NCBI RefSeq assembly: GCF_012273015.1
Contig: NZ_CP050954.1
Span: forward strand, 186,001 to 250,000
Source: Hymenobacter sp. BT18
GTDB taxonomy: Bacteria; Bacteroidota; Bacteroidia; Cytophagales; Hymenobacteraceae
Length of the DNA: 64,000 bases
Direction: 5' to 3'
A program made the position numbers and the translations under genes. The notes under the pieces are model-generated. The model was not told where the DNA came from. It searched no databases and saw nothing but the letters and a program-made list of their open reading frames with translations. Numbering within the stretch: the stretch's first letter is position 1; each line of letters opens with the position of its first letter. Positions 17,462 through 24,106 of the stretch are shown here, in pieces.

Positions 17462-18523
17462 CTAGTTATTGAGCCACCAAACGTCCCGTAGCACCGGTCC
17501 GCCAATAGTGTAGGGCTGCCCGATGCGGGGCACCGTGACGGGCAGTTGGGCTTTTTCGGCGGCGGGCAATAGCCGCTGTACGGGCTCATTCCAGGGATGA
17601 TAGGCCAGGGTGAACTTGGCCCAGTGCACGGGCAGCAGCATGTTGGCTCCCAGGTCCAGGGCGGCCTGGGCAGTTTCCTCGGGCAGCATATGAATGGGGT
17701 GCCAGCTAAGGTTGTACTGACCATTCTCGAGCAAAGCCAGGTCGAAGGGGCCGTACTGCCGGCCAATGGCCCGGAAATGGGGGCCGTAGCCACTGTCCCC
17801 GCCCAGAAACAGGCGCGCCCCGTCCAGCTGCAGCACGTACGAAGCCCACAGGGTTTGCCGGGGGCGCAGGCTGCGGCCCGAGAAATGCTGAGCCGGCGTG
17901 GCCGTGAGCTGCACACCCGGCACCGGCGTGGCCGTGTCGTGCCAGTTCAGCTCGGTAATCTGCTCGGGCGCGTAGCCCCAGGCCTGCAGGTGGCTGCCCA
18001 CGCCCAGGGGCGTAATCACGTGACGTACTTTCTCGCGCAGGGCCACCACGGTAGCGTAGTCGAGGTGGTCGTAGTGGTCGTGGGTGAGCACCAGCACATC
18101 AAGGACGTGCATATCGGCGGCCGAGTAGACATCGGCACCGGCAAAGGCGCGCACGGCAAACGAGAAGGGCGAGGCAGCCCCACTGAACACGGGGTCCACC
18201 AGAATATTCAGCCCGTGGGCCTGAATCAGGTAAGACGAGTGCCCAAACCAAACGACCGTGGGCTGGTCCGTAGCGGGTAGGTGCAAATTGGTGCGTACCG
18301 TGGGCAGGGGCCCGGTTGGCGCTACGGTGCGGGGCTTACGCAGGAAATCTACCAGCATCTTGCCCATTGGGGCTTCGCTGGGGCTGAAACGTACGCCTTC
18401 TAAATTCTCAAAGCGGCCGTTCTGGTAATTTGATAACCCGGTAAACCGGTCTTTCACTTGGCGGGAAGGGTTCTTCCCCAATACTTGCAGCATAGCACAG
18501 GAGCCGTAAAAAGCGGCTTTCAA
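17462..18523 (-). CDS. MBL-fold metallo-hydrolase (UlaG/NAPE-PLD-like)
   Basis: A 353-aa protein. The central metal-binding signature is VLTHDHYDHLDYATV (HxHxDH), preceded by TVVWFGHSSYLIQAHGLNILVDPVFS and followed by PAQHFSGRSLRPRQTLWASYV, LFLGGDSGYGPHF and LLPVHWAKFTLAYHPW. This set is shared with the lipid phosphodiesterase NAPE-PLD and UlaG-type lactonases. The N-terminal residues are hydrophobic (MKAAFYGSCAMLQVLGKNPS) and may be a membrane or lipoprotein anchor, as often in this subgroup. Expected to hydrolyse a phosphodiester or lactone; the substrate is not known. Confidence 0.83.
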   Translation of the reverse strand: MKAAFYGSCAMLQVLGKNPSRQVKDRFTGLSNYQNGRFENLEGVRFSPSEAPMGKMLVDFLRKPRTVAPTGPLPTVRTNLHLPATDQPTVVWFGHSSYLIQAHGLNILVDPVFSGAASPFSFAVRAFAGADVYSAADMHVLDVLVLTHDHYDHLDYATVVALREKVRHVITPLGVGSHLQAWGYAPEQITELNWHDTATPVPGVQLTATPAQHFSGRSLRPRQTLWASYVLQLDGARLFLGGDSGYGPHFRAIGRQYGPFDLALLENGQYNLSWHPIHMLPEETAQAALDLGANMLLPVHWAKFTLAYHPWNEPVQRLLPAAEKAQLPVTVPRIGQPYTIGGPVLRDVWWLNN

Positions 18524-18638
18524 CGGTACAGACGCCTACCCGTCGGTTTTACTTTACTGCCCGGCACATTCGCGCAGCCAACTGAATTACCAGAGCCGTC
18601 CCGTTGCGCTTTGGCAGAGTGGCAGCGCCGGAAATTTC

Positions 18639-18646
18639 TACCTTTG
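18639..18646 (+). promoter_or_regulatory. -7 promoter element TACCTTTG upstream of hemF
   Basis: TACCTTTG fits TAnnTTTG and lies 24 bp before the hemF ATG. A TTTG at 18610-18613 is a possible -33 element with a spacer of 25 bp. Confidence 0.45.
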
Positions 18647-18670
18647 CCCGCTGATTCTGCCCTTGCCGCC

Positions 18671-19630
18671 ATGGATTTTACGCCCACCGCCTCCTTCCCT
18701 ACGCCCACCGCTCAGCCCCGCTTCCGCGACACCGTGGAGCAGTGGATGCGCCAATTTCAGGACTGGCTTTGCCAGCAACTGGAAGCGGCCGACGGCATGG
18801 GCGTGTTTCGGGAAGATGCCTGGGTCCACCACAGCGGGGGCGGGGGCCGTAGCCGGGTACTCACGGGTGGCCAGATCATTGAAAAAGGCGGGGTGAACTT
18901 TTCGGCCGTGGAAGGGCGTATGAGTGAGGCGGCAGCCCGCACCCTGCTCATGCCCGACCCCAACTACTTTGCCACGGGCGTCTCGGTGGTGCAGCACCCG
19001 GGCAGCCCGCTGGTGCCCATTTCCCACATGAACGTGCGCTACTTCGAGGCCGGCAACGGGGAAGCCTGGTTTGGCGGCGGGCTGGATTTGACGCCCATCT
19101 ACGTGGATGAAACCCAGGCCCGTTGGTTTCACGCGCAAATCAAGCAGGTCTGCGACCAGCATAACCCGGCCTACTACCCGCGCTTCAAGCAGTGGGCCGA
19201 TGAGTACTTCTACCTGCCCCACCGCCAGGAAACCCGCGGCATCGGCGGCATCTTCTTCGACCGGCTGATTGTAGGCAAGGAGGCAGATGCGGAGAGCTTG
19301 TTTGCCTTCGTACGCAGCGTGGGCGAGGTCTACGGGCGCACTTACTGTGAACTGCTACGTCAGAACGCCGGCCGGCCCCACACCGAGCGGCAGAAGCAGT
19401 GGCAGCTGATGCGCCGGGGCCGCTACGCCGAGTTCAACCTGGCCATCGACCGGGGCACGCGCTTCGGGCTGGAAACCGGCGGCCGCACCGAAAGCATCCT
19501 GATGAGCTTGCCGCCCCAGGCCGAGTGGCACTACAATTTTCCCATCGAGCCCGGCTCCCCCGAAGAAGCCACCCAGCACTGGCTGCGCCCGGGCCTTGAC
19601 TGGCTAACCATCCCCCCTGCCACGGTTTGA
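18671..19630 (+). CDS. hemF: Oxygen-dependent coproporphyrinogen III oxidase
   Basis: A 319-aa protein that converts coproporphyrinogen III to protoporphyrinogen IX using O2, late in haem synthesis. Conserved family segments are GGGGRSRVLTGGQIIEKGGVNFS, PLVPISHMNVRYFEAG with the catalytic His, AWFGGGLDLTPIYVDE, and RGIGGIFFDRLIVG followed downstream by RRGRYAEFNLAIDRGTRFGLETGGRTESILMSLPP. An open frame extends upstream through the promoter; the ATG at MDFTPTASF is chosen. The stop overlaps the TTG start of the PAP2 gene by four bases, so the two are probably co-transcribed. Confidence 0.95.
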   Translation: MDFTPTASFPTPTAQPRFRDTVEQWMRQFQDWLCQQLEAADGMGVFREDAWVHHSGGGGRSRVLTGGQIIEKGGVNFSAVEGRMSEAAARTLLMPDPNYFATGVSVVQHPGSPLVPISHMNVRYFEAGNGEAWFGGGLDLTPIYVDETQARWFHAQIKQVCDQHNPAYYPRFKQWADEYFYLPHRQETRGIGGIFFDRLIVGKEADAESLFAFVRSVGEVYGRTYCELLRQNAGRPHTERQKQWQLMRRGRYAEFNLAIDRGTRFGLETGGRTESILMSLPPQAEWHYNFPIEPGSPEEATQHWLRPGLDWLTIPPATV

Positions 19631-20211
19631 TTGAGTTTTTCCAACACCTGGACCGCTGGCTGCTGGTAGCCGCCAACTCCCGCCACACCGCCCGCCTGGA
19701 TGCCTGGATGGTGTTTTTCTCCGAACGTTTGGTTTGGTTTCCGGCCTACTTCGTGCTGGTGGTGGTGCTGTGCTACCTCTACGGCCGGCGCGCCACCCTG
19801 CTGCTGCCCCTGCTGGGCTTGAGCGTGCTGCTGGCCGATGTCATTTCCAGCCGCCTGTTCAAGCCCTACTTTGCCCGCCTGCGCCCCTGCCACGACGCCG
19901 ACCTCTCAGCCACGCTGAACCTGGTAAACGGCTGCGGCGGGCAGTTCGGGTTTCTTTCCTCGCACGCGGCCAATGCCTTTGCGCTGGCGGTGTTTCTGGG
20001 TATTCTGCTGCCCCGGCGCTACCGCACGGCCAAGGTGCTGCTCTTTATCTGGGCTGCCCTGGTCAGCTACAGTCGCATCTACCTGGGGGCTCACTACCCT
20101 TCCGATGTACTGGCGGGTATGCTGCTGGGTTCCCTCATGGCCTGGCTTTGCGCCCTGGCGTTCCGGCACCTGGCCCGGCGCTGGTGGCCGCTGCTAGGGG
20201 CGGAGGCGTAG
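19627..20211 (+). CDS. PAP2-family membrane phosphatase
   Basis: A 194-aa membrane protein starting at TTG, overlapping the hemF stop. It carries the acid-phosphatase motif set: KPYFARLRPCHD (KxxxxxxRP type), FLSSHAANAFALAVF (SSHA form of PSGH) and SYSRIYLGAHYPSDVLAGML (SRxxxxxHxxxD). Five or six hydrophobic helices surround the active site. Relatives remove phosphate from lipid phosphates such as undecaprenyl pyrophosphate or phosphatidylglycerol phosphate. The coupling to hemF is probably transcriptional convenience. Confidence 0.88.
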   Translation: MIEFFQHLDRWLLVAANSRHTARLDAWMVFFSERLVWFPAYFVLVVVLCYLYGRRATLLLPLLGLSVLLADVISSRLFKPYFARLRPCHDADLSATLNLVNGCGGQFGFLSSHAANAFALAVFLGILLPRRYRTAKVLLFIWAALVSYSRIYLGAHYPSDVLAGMLLGSLMAWLCALAFRHLARRWWPLLGAEA

Positions 20212-20226
20212 AAAATTATACAGGAC

Positions 20227-20314
20227 GTCATGCTGAGCTTGTCGAGGCATCTCTACCGCTTCGTCTCCTTCTTCCAACGAAGCGGTAGAGATGCTTCGAC
20301 AAGCTCAGCATGAC
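20227..20314. repeat. GTCATGCTGAGC inverted-repeat element (copy 1)
   Basis: GTCATGCTGAGCTTGTCGAG at the left pairs with the right end (TCGACAAGCTCAGCATGAC), and the inner GCATCTCTACCGCTTCGT pairs with the GAAGCGGTAGAGATGC segment. It lies directly after the PAP2 gene. Three related copies occur at 51271, 55463 and 63537. Confidence 0.9.
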
Positions 20315-20340
20315 TCGTAGGTTCTTCCTAAATCGATTCA

Positions 20341-20381
20341 ATAAAAAAGGCTCCGCACGGTCGCGCGGAGCCTTTTTTATT
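20341..20381. terminator. Bidirectional intrinsic terminator
   Basis: ATAAAAAAGGCTCCGC pairs with GCGGAGCCTTTTTTAT. It has A and T tracts on both sides, between the PAP2 gene and the small convergent gene. Confidence 0.93.
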
Positions 20382-20400
20382 GGTAAATCCTGAGCAAAAG

Positions 20401-20604
20401 TTACTTGGCGGGCTTGCGGTTGCCGGTGTGCCCGTCGCCTTTGTCACCTTGGCCAGATTTGCTGGTGACTTTAGAATTGGTCCGGTCGTCGCCGGACAAC
20501 GAGCGGTTTAAATCGGCGGAGCTGGTGAACTTGCCTTCCTTGTCGCGGCGCACGTAGCGCTTGTCACCAGGAGTAGGCTCTATTAACTGACGTTTGGTTG
20601 ACAT
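20401..20604 (-). CDS. Small conserved basic protein (67 aa)
   Basis: A 67-aa hydrophilic protein starting MSTKRQLIEPTPGDKRYVRR and continuing DKEGKFTSS. The KRYVRRDKEGKF segment resembles short conserved proteins seen in Bacteroidota and Proteobacteria with no assigned role. The remainder is rich in Ser, Gly, Asp and Lys and is probably disordered. No signal peptide is present. It ends at a strong terminator, and it lies downstream of riboflavin synthase on the same strand with a 54-nt gap. Confidence 0.7.
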   Translation of the reverse strand: MSTKRQLIEPTPGDKRYVRRDKEGKFTSSADLNRSLSGDDRTNSKVTSKSGQGDKGDGHTGNRKPAK

Positions 20605-20658
20605 GTCGGTAGGAGTTGATACTCCTACCGTTACGCAGTTTGCGGCTCGCGGTTTTCT

Positions 20659-21249
20659 TTACCGGCCTAGCAATTTAGCCACGTACTTACCCACAATGTC
20701 GAACTCTAGATTGACGCGGTGACCGGGGCGCAGGTCCTGGAAGGTGGTGTGCTCGTAGGTGTAGGGAATGATGGCCACGGAAAAGCCGTCGTCGGTGCTA
20801 TTGAAGCAGGTGAGGCTGGTGCCATTCACGCAGATAGAGCCTTTTTCCACCGTTACGCGGCCGGGGCCCGGCTCGTGGCGGAAGCGAAACACCCAGGAGC
20901 CGTGCTGGTCCTCCACCGACTCGCACTCGGCCGTAAGGTCCACGTGGCCTTGCACAATATGGCCGTCGAAGCGGCCGTTGGCGGCCAGGCACCTCTCCAG
21001 ATTTATACGGCGGCCCGGCTCCCACTGGCTTAGGTTGGTTTTCTGCAGGGTCTCGTCGATGGCCGTGACAACGTGCGTACCGGCCATGCCATCTACGGCT
21101 ACTACCGTCAGACACACCCCGTCGTGGGCCACGCTCTGGTCGATTTTCAGCTCCTGAGCGAAGCTGGATTCTACGGTGAAATGAATATTAGTTTCTTCCC
21201 GGCGCACGGCCGTGATGGTACCCAGGGTTTCGATAATGCCGGTGAACAC
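20659..21249 (-). CDS. ribE: Riboflavin synthase, alpha chain
   Basis: A 196-aa enzyme that dismutates two 6,7-dimethyl-8-ribityllumazine molecules to riboflavin. It has the standard N-terminus MFTGIIETLGTI and two tandem lumazine-binding barrels: residues 1-95 with SVAHDGVCLTVVAV, and 96-190 with FDGHIVQGHVDLTAECE and KGSICVNGTSLTCFNSTDDGF. Length is normal for the family. The space before its start is completely occupied by the modular GCTAATGTG repeat. No FMN riboswitch is visible. Confidence 0.95.
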   Translation of the reverse strand: MFTGIIETLGTITAVRREETNIHFTVESSFAQELKIDQSVAHDGVCLTVVAVDGMAGTHVVTAIDETLQKTNLSQWEPGRRINLERCLAANGRFDGHIVQGHVDLTAECESVEDQHGSWVFRFRHEPGPGRVTVEKGSICVNGTSLTCFNSTDDGFSVAIIPYTYEHTTFQDLRPGHRVNLEFDIVGKYVAKLLGR

Positions 21250-21266
21250 TTCGTTAAGGTGGTTTA

Positions 21267-21407
21267 AATGTGCTGCGCTGCGCTAATGTGGAAAATGTGC
21301 TGATGTGCTAATCAACGGAATGCTGAATTGTTCAACGGTGCAATTTTACTTTACAAAGCATTGGCACATTAGCGGAGCGAAGCACATTCAACCACATCAG
21401 CACATTA
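21267..21407. repeat. Modular GCTAATGTG / AATGTGCTGATGTG repeat (copy B)
   Basis: This repeat fills the spacer between the sugar transferase and riboflavin synthase genes. The left part is AATGTGCTGCGCTGCGCTAA with TGTG, then an AAATGTGCTGATGTG unit. The right part holds both units inverted (CACATTAGCGGAGCGAAGCA, then CACATCAGCACATTA). The final TTA at 21405-21407 is the complement of the TAA stop of the sugar transferase, so the element abuts and completes that gene. Confidence 0.85.
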
Positions 21408-22811
21408 TTTTCCGCGTCCTTCCACAATGATTTTGAGGGTGTAGAGCATGACGCGGAAGTCCATGGCCAGGCTCATGTTTTCGATGTAGAGGATGTCGTA
21501 TTTCAGGCGTTCCACCATTTGCTCCACGGTTTCGGCGTAGCCATACTTCACCTGGCCCAGGCTGGTAATGCCGGGACGTACGCGGTGCAGGTGGCGGTAA
21601 TGCGGGGCCACGGCCATAATCTGGCGGATGTAGAACTCCCGCTCGGGCCGCGGTCCTACCAAACTCATATCGCCCTTCACCACGTTCCAGAACTGGGGCA
21701 GCTCATCCAGCCGAACCTTGCGCATGAACCGCCCCCAGGGCGTGATGCGCGGGTCGTGCTGGGAAGAAAGTGAAGGCCCCAGCCGCTCGGCATCCACGTA
21801 CATCGAGCGGAACTTATAAATGCGGAACGGCTGCCCGGCCTTGCCAATGCGCTCCTGAGAGTAGAAAATGGGGCCCGGCGAGGAAAGCCGCACCATCACG
21901 GCGGTAAAGGCATACACCGGCCAGGCCAGCAACAGAAACAGTAAGGAGCCCACCACATCTAGCACCCGCTTGGTTACTTCCTGCCACACGGGCAGCAAAT
22001 CCTGCTTGATTTCGATAAGCGGGGTGCCAAACAGGTGGTTGACCTTCACCGAGCCCAGCAGCATCTGGTAGAGGTCAGGTAGGATGCTGATGCGCACGGG
22101 CGTGCCTTCCAGCAGGGTAAGAATTTCCTGAATGAGCAGGTGCTCACTGGGCTCTGTGGCAATGATAACCTGCTCTACGTTAAGCCGCTCAATGAGCTCG
22201 GGCAGTTCCTGGTAGTGCCCCTGCCGGGGCAGCGCCGCGGCCAAGGCCGAGTCGATGCTCTCGCCCACCGACACAAACCCGATGATGCGCAACCCCAGGT
22301 ACCGGGTGGCATGCACCAGCTCCTGGCGCACGTCGCGGGCCAGGGCATTGGCTCCCACAATAAGGGTGTTAAACGTAATCACCCCGCTGCGCACCAGCCG
22401 CTGCACGCTGGTGACGGCCCAGGTGCGCAAAATGGCCGAAATGGTGAAGTGCAGCAGGAAATAGGCCGAGATGGTGCGGTAGTACAGCCGGTAGTTGCTC
22501 ACCCCCTCGTCGTCGAGCAGCAGAGCAAAGAAGATAACCAAAGCCCCCAGCGTGGACACCCGGGCCAGCCGAATGATTTCGCCCAGGCGCGATTTGCGGA
22601 AAATGTCGCGGTATTCGCCGATCAGCCCGTAGAGCAGCATCCAGAACAAGGCAATCAGCAGGGCCGAACCCAGCAGGGTGAGCAACTCTTCCCGGGGTGT
22701 GAAGCTTTCGTTAAGAAGGTATTTGCGCAGGAGGTAAAAGCCCATCCAGGCCAGCAGAGCCGACCCAAAGTCGGTGGCCATGAGTTTGAGCTTCTGCAGG
22801 GTACGAATCAA
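21405..22811 (-). CDS. Exopolysaccharide polyprenyl glycosylphosphotransferase
   Basis: A 468-aa initiating sugar transferase. N-terminal membrane helices lie at about residues 10-130, and a central CoA-binding-like Rossmann segment (TLIVGANALARDVRQEL) follows. The C-terminal bacterial sugar-transferase domain has KRVLDVVGSLLFLLLAWPVY, SPGPIFYSQERIGKAGQPF, RIYKFRSMYVDAE and LPQFWNVVKGDMSLVGPRPE. It transfers a sugar-1-phosphate to undecaprenyl phosphate at the inner membrane to begin capsule, exopolysaccharide or O-antigen assembly. No other polysaccharide genes are nearby, so it acts as an orphan here. The stop is supplied by the adjacent repeat. Confidence 0.9.
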   Translation of the reverse strand: MIRTLQKLKLMATDFGSALLAWMGFYLLRKYLLNESFTPREELLTLLGSALLIALFWMLLYGLIGEYRDIFRKSRLGEIIRLARVSTLGALVIFFALLLDDEGVSNYRLYYRTISAYFLLHFTISAILRTWAVTSVQRLVRSGVITFNTLIVGANALARDVRQELVHATRYLGLRIIGFVSVGESIDSALAAALPRQGHYQELPELIERLNVEQVIIATEPSEHLLIQEILTLLEGTPVRISILPDLYQMLLGSVKVNHLFGTPLIEIKQDLLPVWQEVTKRVLDVVGSLLFLLLAWPVYAFTAVMVRLSSPGPIFYSQERIGKAGQPFRIYKFRSMYVDAERLGPSLSSQHDPRITPWGRFMRKVRLDELPQFWNVVKGDMSLVGPRPEREFYIRQIMAVAPHYRHLHRVRPGITSLGQVKYGYAETVEQMVERLKYDILYIENMSLAMDFRVMLYTLKIIVEGRGK

Positions 22812-22925
22812 GCGACAGACAACGTAAGCAACGAAAAGGCCCTGAAGGGGCCAAACCAGTGGTTTTTATGCCCCGGAAACGGTAGTTTCGCGCTTCTCAT
22901 ACCTGAACAGCGCCCGCCGGGTCTG

Positions 22926-22933
22926 CAAAGGTA
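22926..22933 (-). promoter_or_regulatory. -7 promoter element TACCTTTG (minus strand)
   Basis: The minus strand reads TACCTTTG, fitting TAnnTTTG, 115 bp upstream of the sugar transferase ATG. The pcm start (22946) lies just beyond, so the two divergent genes share a compact control region. Confidence 0.45.
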
Positions 22934-22945
22934 AGCGCATTCTCC

Positions 22946-23620
22946 GTGACCCCGCAATCTGCTCTTTCGGCTTCCGATACGTACCGGCACCGTGGCCAGC
23001 GCCGCGCCCTGGTGGCGGAGCTGCGCCGCAAGGGTATTCACGATGAACGCGTGCTGCGCGCCCTGGAGCAAGTGCCGCGCCACCTGTTTTTCGAGCCCGG
23101 CTTCCGGGAGCATGCCTACCAGGACAAGGCCTTCCCCATTGGGGAGGGACAAACAATTTCGCAGCCCTACACGGTGGCTTTCCAGACCCAGCTGCTGCAG
23201 GTGCAACCCCAGGACCGGGTGCTGGAAATCGGGACGGGCTCGGGCTACCAGTGCTGCGTGCTGCTGGAGCTCACGCCCCACGTCTGGAGTATCGAGTATA
23301 ACGCGGTACTGTTTGCCCGCACCCAGCGCCTGCTCGCGCAGTTGCACCGCCCCGCCCATCTCTCCTGCGGCGACGGCAGCATTGGTTTCCCCGATCAGGC
23401 GCCCTTTGATAAGATTATCGTTACGGCTGGCTCGCCTTCGCTGCCCCGGCCCCTGCTGCGCCAGCTACGCGTGGGCGGCTCGCTGGTAATTCCGGTGGGC
23501 ACGGAACAGAGCCAGCGCATGGTGCGGGTGGTGCGGGAGTCGGAGGAAAGCTTCGTGCGCGAGGACTTCGAGGAATTTCGCTTCGTGCCCCTGCTCGGGC
23601 AGGCTGGCTGGGGAGGATAA
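22946..23620 (+). CDS. pcm: Protein-L-isoaspartate O-methyltransferase
   Basis: A 224-aa enzyme starting at GTG. It uses SAM to methylate isoaspartyl residues in damaged proteins so that they can revert to aspartate. Family motifs are RHLFFEPGFREHAYQDKAFPIGEGQTISQPYTVAFQTQLL (residues about 48-87), the SAM motif VLEIGTGSGYQCCVLLEL, and PFDKIIVTAGSP with LRVGGSLVIPVG. Divergent from the sugar transferase gene. The region after its stop (23621-23825) shows no clear feature. Confidence 0.93.
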   Translation: MTPQSALSASDTYRHRGQRRALVAELRRKGIHDERVLRALEQVPRHLFFEPGFREHAYQDKAFPIGEGQTISQPYTVAFQTQLLQVQPQDRVLEIGTGSGYQCCVLLELTPHVWSIEYNAVLFARTQRLLAQLHRPAHLSCGDGSIGFPDQAPFDKIIVTAGSPSLPRPLLRQLRVGGSLVIPVGTEQSQRMVRVVRESEESFVREDFEEFRFVPLLGQAGWGG

Positions 23621-23825
23621 GACGGCCCTGCATATCGAACCATCACGTGTGCGTCACGGCTTGGCCGCTGTGTGGCGCTGGGCCGAAACCGGCCTCCGCT
23701 ACAAAGCCCTTCGTGTTGAGCGGCCGTTATCGGATGAGTGCGTAACTGGGCAACTACCGACGCGCCAACGCCACTTTTCCACGGATGAAAAAAGGGCGTT
23801 GGTAGAAATAACCGGGCGTGGCTTC

Positions 23826-24035
23826 TCAGCGAGTGGGGCGCTGGCGCAGCCTATGCAGGCCCAGAGCTGCCCCACCCGCCAGCAGTAGGGAGGCCCCGCC
23901 GTCCAGCGGGACATCGGTAGGTTCATCATCGGGCTGTGGCCCGGTGGAGCCGGGGGCGCCCTGGGCCAGGGCGCTTCCATAAGTCAGGCCCAGGAAAGCC
24001 AACGTCAGGGCGGTTACGACCACTAAATTTTTCAT
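23826..24035 (-). CDS. Small secreted protein with PID-CTERM-like sorting tail
   Basis: A 69-aa protein. It has an N-terminal signal peptide (MKNLVVVTALTLAFLGLTYG then SALAQG), a very short Pro/Asp-rich middle, and a tail DVPLDGGASLLLAGGAALGL followed by HRLRQRPTR. A Pro-Leu/Ile-Asp-Gly-Gly motif, a hydrophobic stretch and a basic end is the layout of PID-CTERM sorting signals in Bacteroidota, cleaved or anchored by a dedicated sorting enzyme (family knowledge). Only 71 nt separate it from the giant T9SS gene upstream on the same strand, so it is likely the last gene of that operon. Almost nothing but sorting signals remains, so the mature product is tiny. Confidence 0.7.
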   Translation of the reverse strand: MKNLVVVTALTLAFLGLTYGSALAQGAPGSTGPQPDDEPTDVPLDGGASLLLAGGAALGLHRLRQRPTR

Positions 24036-24106
24036 GTGCTTTGAATACAGAAGACGAGAAAAAGCCGGGCCCGCGCTGCATGCCCGGGGCCGGCTGATAA
24101 GACAAC

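Noticed and set aside
20659..21407. An FMN riboswitch upstream of riboflavin synthase
   Set aside because: The upstream region is filled by the GCTAATGTG repeat and no RFN-type conserved segments are seen.
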